This document shows positions 57,523-64,000 of a stretch of 64,000 nt of DNA, one piece after another. The DNA is from Flavobacteriaceae bacterium CRH (GTDB taxonomy: Bacteria > Bacteroidota > Bacteroidia > Flavobacteriales > Flavobacteriaceae), in NCBI GenBank assembly GCA_001507425.1, contig LMAJ01000004.1, positions 124,001-188,000 of the forward strand. The letters are read 5' to 3'. Below the pieces are notes generated by a model. It saw only the letters and a list, made by a program, of their open reading frames with translations, ran no database searches and was not told the origin of the DNA. The position numbers were made by a program, and so were the translations under genes. Position 1 is the stretch's first letter, and every line of letters begins with the position of its first letter.

Positions 57523-59634
57523 ATGAATATTTATTTGCCGCTGAAACTTTTTCTGATACTCTTGCTATTTTGTTTTTCATTTGTTGTAAAAGCACAAAAT
57601 GAAACTCCAAAAGACAGCATTTCAAACCAATTAAATGAAGTCGTTATCAATCAAAATAAAAAAGCCTTTTCAAATCAAAATGGAAATATAAAATTAGATG
57701 TTGCCAACTCGATTTACAATTCAATTCCGAATACTTTAGATTTATTATCGAAATTACCAACGGTTCAAATTAGTTCTGATAAAGAGAATGTTACTGTTAT
57801 CGGAAAAGGAAATCCGCTGATTTATATTGACAATCAAAAAGTAGGAATCAACGATTTGAATGCTTTGGCAGTCGCCGATATTAAAACTATTGAAATCATT
57901 CAGAATCCATCTTCTAAATATGAAGCCGAAGGTCGCGCCGTGATTTTGATCACCAGGAAATTTAGCAAAAAAGACAGTTTTAGAACTGAAATTTCTGAAG
58001 TTGCCTCTTTCAAAAAGAATTACAATAATTATCTCGGATTCAATTCAAATTTCAGGAAAAACAAACTTGAGTTGAAAGCGAATTTTAATTATAACAAACT
58101 ACAACCGTGGGAAAGCCACAGCATTAAATATCAAATTCCGCAGGCTAATATTGCTTCAGATTATGATGTTAACGCTACCACAAAAAGAAATCAATTTGTT
58201 TTTGGCGGAGGCTTATTTTATAAAATAAATGACGATGATTATTTTTCGATTAGTGTCAACAGCAAACTGCAAAACGATACTTTTGACATTAACACATTTA
58301 CTTATAATAAGAACAATGAAGATGTAAATAATGTTATAACGTTGACTGATAATGCCAATAAAAAGAATTTTGTAAATTCATTTTTAAATTATCAGAAAAA
58401 AATAAAGTCGATTGACACACAGATTTTTACAGGCTTGCAATATTCTAATCTTGATCAGCGATTGTTTACGGAAGTAAATGATAATTATAATGATACACAA
58501 TTTGAATTGACACAAATCAGGGATCAGAAATTTCAAATTAATTATTTTTCAGGAAGAATTGATGTTGAAAAAAAGTTTAAAAATGAAATGAAATTTGAAT
58601 TCGGCGGATTATATTCATCGGCAGATTCAAAATCGGATGTTGACATTTTTGACAATGAAACCAATTTAAACGAAGTAAGCTTTTACGACTTTAAAGAAGA
58701 AAATGTATCAGGATATACGCAATTATCAGGAAAAATTAAAAAGGTCGATTTCTCACTTGGTTTTAGAGTTGAAAACTCAAATGTAATAGGAAAATTTAAA
58801 ACAGAAGAATTGCCATTACTCGATAAAAATTACACGAATTTCTTTCCGAAAATGCAATTATCATTTGCAATAGATAGCACTAAAAGCATTTCTGTAAACT
58901 ATGCTAAAAGTATTTCGAGACCCAATTATTCGTCTTTAAGTCAGGGTGCGACTTATATTAATCCGTATTTTTTATATGCCAGAAATATCAATTTAGGTCC
59001 AACAATTATTGATGAAATTTCGACTACTTTTCAATATCATGATAAGTCGGTTAAGTTTAGTTTTACGAAGGCTAAACATCCGGTTCACAACAGTTTCTCT
59101 TTTGATGGTCAAAATAATGTAATGACTTTTAAGGATATTAATTTTGATAAAAGTTCCGGGTTTACAGCCGATTTTACATTGCCTTTTACCTATAAATTCT
59201 GGACAACAACGAATTCTATGGTTTTTATTTTAGAAAAAATTGAAGATGAAGCTGCTGTATTTATGGCTTCAAAACCTTACTTATATTATACTTCAAATAA
59301 CGAATTTAAACTTCCAAAAGAATATTCTTTTATGTTGAATTTTTGGGGATTAACAAAGCAAAATACTGGTGTTTTTGAAACAAACCCCAGATTTAGAGTT
59401 GATATGGCCGTTTCAAAAACGTTTTCAAAAAAATGGAATTGTACTTTGAGTTGCAATAATGTTTTTAAAAGTACGATTGAAGAAGAAAAATTCACGATCA
59501 ATACTATTAATTCTAATACAAGATATATAGTTGACAGTCATGAAATTTCACTTTCAATTCGATATTCTTTCGGAAAAATAAAAACAGAATTTAATGAAAA
59601 AAACAACGACGAAAACCAATATAGAGTTAATTAG
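57523..59634 (+). CDS. TonB-dependent-receptor-like outer membrane beta-barrel protein
   Basis: This 703-residue protein has a signal peptide (ending VVKAQ near 26), a plug domain (TLDLLSKLPTVQISSDKENV to IEIIQNPSSKYEAEGRAVILI, about 66-145) and an OMP_b-brl_3 barrel ending in LSIRYSFGK. No carboxypeptidase-like N-terminal domain or SusD partner. Substrate unknown; its neighbour is a two-component system. Confidence 0.88.
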   Translation: MNIYLPLKLFLILLLFCFSFVVKAQNETPKDSISNQLNEVVINQNKKAFSNQNGNIKLDVANSIYNSIPNTLDLLSKLPTVQISSDKENVTVIGKGNPLIYIDNQKVGINDLNALAVADIKTIEIIQNPSSKYEAEGRAVILITRKFSKKDSFRTEISEVASFKKNYNNYLGFNSNFRKNKLELKANFNYNKLQPWESHSIKYQIPQANIASDYDVNATTKRNQFVFGGGLFYKINDDDYFSISVNSKLQNDTFDINTFTYNKNNEDVNNVITLTDNANKKNFVNSFLNYQKKIKSIDTQIFTGLQYSNLDQRLFTEVNDNYNDTQFELTQIRDQKFQINYFSGRIDVEKKFKNEMKFEFGGLYSSADSKSDVDIFDNETNLNEVSFYDFKEENVSGYTQLSGKIKKVDFSLGFRVENSNVIGKFKTEELPLLDKNYTNFFPKMQLSFAIDSTKSISVNYAKSISRPNYSSLSQGATYINPYFLYARNINLGPTIIDEISTTFQYHDKSVKFSFTKAKHPVHNSFSFDGQNNVMTFKDINFDKSSGFTADFTLPFTYKFWTTTNSMVFILEKIEDEAAVFMASKPYLYYTSNNEFKLPKEYSFMLNFWGLTKQNTGVFETNPRFRVDMAVSKTFSKKWNCTLSCNNVFKSTIEEEKFTINTINSNTRYIVDSHEISLSIRYSFGKIKTEFNEKNNDENQYRVN

Positions 59635-59640
59635 GATTAA

Positions 59641-59687
59641 TTTACCGCAAAGAACACAAAGGTTTTCGCAGGGTTCTTTGCGGTAAA
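59641..59687. terminator. terminator after the receptor gene
   Basis: TTTACCGCAAAGAAC (59641-59655) pairs perfectly with 59673-59687. Convergent with rsmD, so it works for both. Confidence 0.75.
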
Positions 59688-59711
59688 AAATACTTAGTAA
59701 ATAAAACGAAA

Positions 59712-60314
59712 TTATCCTTCGTCTTCTTCTGTAGCTTTAGTCGATAAATCATCAAGTTCTTCGTCGTCGTCAGTAGAATTCAATTCGAAGAAACTGAAAA
59801 AGGAACCACCGTAATTTTTCTGAAAAGAGAAATTACTTAAATGTTCCATTTTGGTATATTTTGAATGTTCGATAATCATCATTCCGTCTTCATTCAATAA
59901 TTCTCTTTCAAAAATCAATAAAACAATTTTTTCAAAAGTGGCCTGATCCAAACCGTACGGAGGATCGGCAAAAATAATATCGTAAGACGTTTTGCAGTTT
60001 TCAAGAAATTTGAAAACATCACTTTTGGTCGCTGCAATATCAAAATCATATTCTGATGCAACTTGTTTAATAAATTTCACGCAACCAAAATCGCCATCTA
60101 CAGATGTGATAGGAGCGCTTCCGCGTGAAGCGAACTCAAAACTAATATTGCCCGTTCCCGAAAACAAGTCTAAAACCTTTAAGCCTTCAAAACTAAAATG
60201 ATTATTCAAAACATTAAATAATGCTTCTTTGCTCATGTCAGTCGTAGGTCTTACAGGAAGGTTTTTAGGTGGAAAAATGCGGCGCCCTTTGTATTTTCCT
60301 GAAATAATTCTCAT
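59712..60314 (-). CDS. rsmD: 16S rRNA (guanine-966-N2)-methyltransferase
   Basis: This 200-residue methyltransferase has motif I LDLFSGTGNISFEFASRG (about 48-65), catalytic DPPYG at 117-121 and the RsmD start MRIISGKYKGRRI. The C-terminus adds an acidic tail (DDDEELDDLSTKATEEDEG). It overlaps the previous gene by 4 bp (ATGA). Confidence 0.94.
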   Translation of the reverse strand: MRIISGKYKGRRIFPPKNLPVRPTTDMSKEALFNVLNNHFSFEGLKVLDLFSGTGNISFEFASRGSAPITSVDGDFGCVKFIKQVASEYDFDIAATKSDVFKFLENCKTSYDIIFADPPYGLDQATFEKIVLLIFERELLNEDGMMIIEHSKYTKMEHLSNFSFQKNYGGSFFSFFELNSTDDDEELDDLSTKATEEDEG

Positions 60315-61132
60315 GATTGAAATAAGATATAATGTTTTTGATTTTGAGCAGTTGAAAAGCTATTTTTTTGTTGTAAAGTGCTTACATCCAAAAAAGAAAC
60401 GTTACGAATGTATTTATATGCAATGGCATAAAAAGCATCGTTTTTTGTTATGGTGCCTAATAATTCGAGTGGAAAACTTTCCGGGTTTAAACTCAATTGT
60501 TCGGCTGTAAAAAGTAAATAATAAATAAAGTCTTCCGGTGTTTGATATTCGAAAGAATTAAATAAAAGCAATTTTTGATTCTGAACAACGATGATTTCAA
60601 AATGGCCAACATTAAAATTGACAACCATTTTTTTGTCGTCATTATTTTTGGAACCTTCCAAAATTTTCTCAATCAAAATACTGTTGGAATGCTTGTAATC
60701 AAACGAACCAACCTGATCAATTAAGAAATTATTGATGTTTACATACGGAATGTAAACGGAATTCATCTGGTAATTTGTAATTTGATCGTATGTAAAAAAA
60801 TCAGTTTCAAAAACTTTAGTATTGTATTGTAAATAACTGCCAAGATAATCCTCATCAAAAAGCGCAGTAGGCACAAAAGTCGACAGATTGTTATTATGAA
60901 TGACCATAATATCGTCGTAAGTATCTTTTAGTTCAGCAAATTTTTTGAAATTATCATGATACAAATCTTCAATTTTTATGTTTTTTACTGAAGGATCAAA
61001 CAAGACTTCATTAAAAGAAGTAATCGTGTTATTTAAGGTATCAAAACAACAAAATGAGAATCCGCTCAGCGAAACCTGAATAGAAAGTTTTTTGTATTTT
61101 TTTGATGTAATATTGGTATTTTGTAATGACAT
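60311..61132 (-). CDS. DUF3822 family protein
   Basis: This 273-residue protein has the DUF3822 features LSIQVSLSGFSFCCFD (about 16-31) and a two-part ASKHA-like layout (MVVNFNVGHFEIIVVQNQKLLLFNSF near 167). It always seems to precede rsmD in flavobacteria and overlaps it by 4 bp. An actin-like fold scaffold role is possible; function unknown. Confidence 0.8.
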   Translation of the reverse strand: MSLQNTNITSKKYKKLSIQVSLSGFSFCCFDTLNNTITSFNEVLFDPSVKNIKIEDLYHDNFKKFAELKDTYDDIMVIHNNNLSTFVPTALFDEDYLGSYLQYNTKVFETDFFTYDQITNYQMNSVYIPYVNINNFLIDQVGSFDYKHSNSILIEKILEGSKNNDDKKMVVNFNVGHFEIIVVQNQKLLLFNSFEYQTPEDFIYYLLFTAEQLSLNPESFPLELLGTITKNDAFYAIAYKYIRNVSFLDVSTLQQKNSFSTAQNQKHYILFQS

Positions 61133-61189
61133 AATTTGATTTTCAATTCGTTACCTGCTTCGGCGTAAATAAAGAATTTAATTCGAACA

Positions 61190-61219
61190 CAAACTTACAA
61201 ATAATAATTTCAATATCAA
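61190..61219 (-). promoter_or_regulatory. promoter of the DUF3822-rsmD operon
   Basis: On the minus strand: TTG (61219-61217), a 19-bp spacer and TAAGTTTG (61197-61190), a full consensus match. The leader is about 50 nt. Confidence 0.6.
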
Positions 61220-61372
61220 TTATCAATGTCAAATTCAAAAATCAATATCAATGGCAATGAAAATATCAATTGAAATATTAAAAATCAATATAGATAGTTT
61301 GTAAAGTGAGTTATTGAAATTGATATTGATAATTGATATTGATTTTTGGATTTGATTTTGCCATTGATATTG
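61206..61372. repeat. AATATCAAT-type repeat palindrome
   Basis: Words ATATCAAT and ATCAATAT fill 61206-61275 and their complements fill 61313-61372, a nearly perfect arm pair of about 54 bases. It lies between divergent genes and includes the -33 part of the DUF3822 promoter. Confidence 0.65.
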
Positions 61373-61442
61373 CAATTGATTTTTGATGTTGTAATTGGGA
61401 TTGCCATTAAAAAAGCCGAACTTTGTATTTCAATTTTTCCCT

Positions 61443-62867
61443 ATGAATTCATCCCTTTTTTACGGCGTTTTACAAAAAAGATTTCCCTTTGCACCAACTT
61501 ACAAACAAGATATCTTTTTTCAAAAAATTGCTATTTTTTTAACTGATACGCATAACGATACAATTTTTGTACTGAAAGGTTATGCCGGAACGGGAAAAAC
61601 AACGGTGATTTCGACAATTGTAAATAATCTGGGGGATATCAATAAAAAGTTTGTTTTGCTGGCTCCAACTGGGCGCGCTGCAAAAGTAATTGCCAATTAT
61701 TCGAATACGCCTGCTTTTACGATTCATAAAAAAATATATTTCCCAAAGAAATCAGCCGGCGGTGGCATAGCGTTTACCAAACAACTCAACAAACATAAAA
61801 ACACCATTTTTATCGTCGATGAGGCGTCTATGATTTCAGACAGTAATTCTGATTCGAAATTGTATGATAACGGATCGCTTTTAGACGATTTGATTTCATA
61901 TGTTTATTCCGGAACAAACTGCAAAATGATTTTATTGGGAGATACCGCACAGCTTCCTCCTGTAAATTTAGATATTAGCCCGGCGCTTGATACGCACACT
62001 TTGGGCATTCATTATAATAAAGAAATTGAACATATCGAACTTGATGAAGTAATGCGTCAGGAAGAAAGCTCAGGAATTTTATTCAATGCAACAGAATTGC
62101 GCGAATTGCTGAAAGAGAGTTTTATTACAGAGTTTAAATTCAATGTAAAAAAATTCAAGGATATTGTTCGTTTAACCGATGGTTATGATATTCAGGATGC
62201 CATAAATACGGCGTACAGCAATTATAGTATTGAAGATACAGCGTTTATTGTTCGTTCGAATAAAAGAGCGAATCAATACAACGAACAAATCAGAACCAGG
62301 ATTTTGTTTAAAGAAAGTGAACTTTCGGTTGGAGATTTTTTAATGGTCGTAAAGAATAATTATTTCTGGTTAAAAGAAACCGATGAAGCCGGATTTATTG
62401 CGAATGGAGATATTATTGAAGTTTTGGAACTTTTCGGAATCAAAGAATTATATGGATTTAATTTTGCGAAAGTAAAAATCAGAATGGTCGATTATCCGGA
62501 CCAGAAACCTTTTGAAACGGTTTTGATTTTAGATACGATAAAAAGTGAATCTCCGTCATTAACGTACGAAGAATCAAATCGTTTGTATGAAGAAGTGATG
62601 AAAGATTATGAAGGTGAATCGACGAAATACCAAAAATTTCAGAAAGTAAAAGCGAACGAATATTTTAACGGTTTGCAAGTGAAATTCTCGTATGCCATTA
62701 CGTGTCATAAATCACAGGGCGGGCAGTGGGATACGGTTTTTGTAGAACAGCCGTATTTGCCAAACGGAATTGATCGTGATTACATCAGATGGCTTTACAC
62801 GGCTATGACGCGTGCCAAAAATAAATTATATTTGATAGGTTTTAAAGACGAGAGTTTTGAAGAATAA
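61443..62867 (+). CDS. RecD-like ATP-dependent DNA helicase
   Basis: This 474-residue SF1 helicase has Walker A LKGYAGTGKTTVIS (near 44), Walker B IFIVDEASMIS, motif III LLGDTAQLPPV and a C-terminal YAITCHKSQGGQWDTV with WLYTAMTRAK. A frame start at 61395 adds 16 residues; I chose the ATG at 61443, where homology is expected to begin. It is shorter than RecD2, lacking its N-terminal domains. Confidence 0.9.
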   Translation: MNSSLFYGVLQKRFPFAPTYKQDIFFQKIAIFLTDTHNDTIFVLKGYAGTGKTTVISTIVNNLGDINKKFVLLAPTGRAAKVIANYSNTPAFTIHKKIYFPKKSAGGGIAFTKQLNKHKNTIFIVDEASMISDSNSDSKLYDNGSLLDDLISYVYSGTNCKMILLGDTAQLPPVNLDISPALDTHTLGIHYNKEIEHIELDEVMRQEESSGILFNATELRELLKESFITEFKFNVKKFKDIVRLTDGYDIQDAINTAYSNYSIEDTAFIVRSNKRANQYNEQIRTRILFKESELSVGDFLMVVKNNYFWLKETDEAGFIANGDIIEVLELFGIKELYGFNFAKVKIRMVDYPDQKPFETVLILDTIKSESPSLTYEESNRLYEEVMKDYEGESTKYQKFQKVKANEYFNGLQVKFSYAITCHKSQGGQWDTVFVEQPYLPNGIDRDYIRWLYTAMTRAKNKLYLIGFKDESFEE

Positions 62868-62870
62868 AAA

Positions 62871-62954
62871 TTTTTGCCACAGATTAAAATGATTCTCAAA
62901 GATTTAAAAATACATAGTAGGAAATCTTTTTAATCCTTTAATCTGTGGCAAAAA
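62871..62954. repeat. CCACAGAT-type 18-bp inverted repeat
   Basis: TTTTTGCCACAGATTAAA (62871-62888) pairs perfectly with 62937-62954. Same family as 46282-46362. An inner AAAGATTT/AAATCTTT pair extends it. It lies between two genes on the same strand. Confidence 0.75.
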
Positions 62955-62969
62955 AGAAAACATTTTACA

Positions 62970-63800
62970 ATGACAACACTAAACGATTTACATTCGATTT
63001 CTTCTACGTTTTCGAATACAGATAAAATGCCGGTTTTGTTTTTAGGACACGGCAGTCCAATGAATGCCATTGAAGAAAATCAGTTTGTGGCTGGTTTTCG
63101 CGATTTAGCGAAAACGTTACCACAACCAAATGCTATTTTATGTATTTCAGCGCATTGGTTTACAAACGGAACCAAAGTGACTTCGATGCAAATGCCGAGA
63201 ACAATTCATGATTTTGGAGGATTTCCGCAAGCACTATTTGATGTTCAATATCCAGCACAAGGAAGCCCTGAATTAGCAGTCGAAACTAAAAAGATACTAG
63301 AACCTGTTCATGTTGATTTGGATGAACATTGGGGTTTAGATCATGGTGCGTGGAGCGTGATTAAACATTTGTATCCAGAGGCAAATGTTCCTGTAATTCA
63401 GTTAAGTATAGATTATACAAAGTCGGGACAATATCATTTTGAGTTGGCTCAGAAGTTGCAATCGTTGCGCCATAAAGGTGTTTTGATTATTGGAAGCGGG
63501 AATATCGTTCACAATTTACGTTTGGTTGATTTCAGAAATTTTGATAAGGATAATTATGGCTTCGATTGGGCGATTGAGGCTCGTGAAACCGTTAATAATT
63601 ATTTGTTGGATGGAAATTTTCAGCCTCTGATTAATTTTGAAAAAATGAGCAAAGCCGTTCAGATTGCAATTCCAACTCCTGATCATTATTTGCCTTTATT
63701 GTATACTTTAGGTTTAAAACAAGAATCAGAAGAACTTAGTTTGTTTAATGATAAATTATTGGCGGGTTCGTTAAGTATGACATCGGTAAAAATCATGTAA
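62970..63800 (+). CDS. ygiD: 4,5-DOPA dioxygenase-type extradiol enzyme (YgiD family)
   Basis: This 276-residue protein has LFLGHGSPMNAIEEN (about 25-39), AHWF near 63 and HWGLDHGAWSVIKHLYP near 119, which carry the metal-binding histidines and glutamate of LigB-type dioxygenases. YgiD opens catechol rings such as DOPA. The physiological substrate is unknown. Confidence 0.9.
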   Translation: MTTLNDLHSISSTFSNTDKMPVLFLGHGSPMNAIEENQFVAGFRDLAKTLPQPNAILCISAHWFTNGTKVTSMQMPRTIHDFGGFPQALFDVQYPAQGSPELAVETKKILEPVHVDLDEHWGLDHGAWSVIKHLYPEANVPVIQLSIDYTKSGQYHFELAQKLQSLRHKGVLIIGSGNIVHNLRLVDFRNFDKDNYGFDWAIEARETVNNYLLDGNFQPLINFEKMSKAVQIAIPTPDHYLPLLYTLGLKQESEELSLFNDKLLAGSLSMTSVKIM

Positions 63801-63812
63801 GATAGCTTTGTA

Positions 63813-63888
63813 AAACTCTGTGTAAATCTTTGCGAATCTCTGTGGTATAATTATAACACAAAGTTGCACAAAGATTTACACAGAGTTT
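63813..63888. repeat. 20-bp inverted repeat between ygiD and kdsB
   Basis: AAACTCTGTGTAAATCTTTG (63813-63832) pairs perfectly with 63869-63888. Words GTAAATC and CGCAGAG recur in the other intergenic repeats. Confidence 0.75.
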
Positions 63889-63922
63889 CGCAGAGAGAAA
63901 ATTAATAAATAAAGATATTAGA

Positions 63923-64000
63923 ATGAAGATAATAGCTGTAATTCCAGCGCGATACGCATCAACACGTTTTCCTGCGAAACTAATGCAGGATTTAGGAGGA
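63923..64000 (+). CDS. kdsB: 3-deoxy-manno-octulosonate cytidylyltransferase, N-terminal part
   Basis: Only the first 26 codons are in the window. They encode [20 protein letters not shown], the nucleotide-binding start of KdsB, which makes CMP-Kdo for lipopolysaccharide. The rest lies past the edge. Confidence 0.88.

Overview
The window is a chromosomal segment of a Bacteroidota bacterium, almost certainly a Flavobacterium close to F. johnsoniae. The signs are low GC, SusC/SusD pairs, a chitinase ending in a type IX secretion (T9SS) sorting domain, almost no Shine-Dalgarno sites, and several promoters with the Bacteroidota -7 element TAnnTTTG. About 50 genes are present. No tRNA, rRNA operon, IS element, prophage or CRISPR array was seen.

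Positions 1-23.6 kb hold a complete chitin-utilisation locus: an FHS/MFS sugar permease, a LytTR response regulator with its LytS-type kinase, two SusC/SusD pairs, a NagB deaminase fused to a PIG-L/LmbE deacetylase-like domain, a GH20 hexosaminidase, and a 1578-residue chitinase with two GH18 domains. The chitinase would cut chitin outside the cell, the SusC/D pairs import the oligosaccharides, GH20 trims them to GlcNAc, the permease brings GlcNAc into the cytoplasm, and NagB feeds it to glycolysis. Both susC promoters carry the same two-part element: a palindrome plus two direct repeats exactly 21 bp apart. It is the best candidate for the binding site of the LytTR regulator.

Positions 23.6-26.2 kb hold a compact minus-strand operon: an Lgt-like membrane protein, a radical SAM enzyme with the layout of the tetraether-synthase (Tes) family, and two tiny paralogous membrane proteins. 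It looks like an undescribed membrane-lipid modification module and is the most novel item here.

Positions 26-37 kb are mixed: a thioredoxin-like lipoprotein, an ABC-F ATPase, two AraC regulators followed by two FAD monooxygenases (one strikingly TetX-like), a DHFR-like protein and several orphan genes. Positions 37-54 kb are mostly core genes: pyrR-like/DUF6891/pyrB, rnz, pdxH, sixA-ppk1-ppx, dnaX with a programmed-frameshift signature, a BON/LysM pair, rnpB, a DctA-type symporter and a PanE-like reductase. Positions 54-64 kb hold a second two-component system divergent from an outer-membrane receptor, rsmD with a DUF3822 gene, a RecD-like helicase, a YgiD-type dioxygenase and the start of kdsB, cut by the window edge.

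A recurring theme is the intergenic DNA: many gene ends carry long perfect inverted repeats or heptamer-repeat palindromes built from a small shared vocabulary of words. They probably act as bidirectional terminators and form dispersed repeat families.
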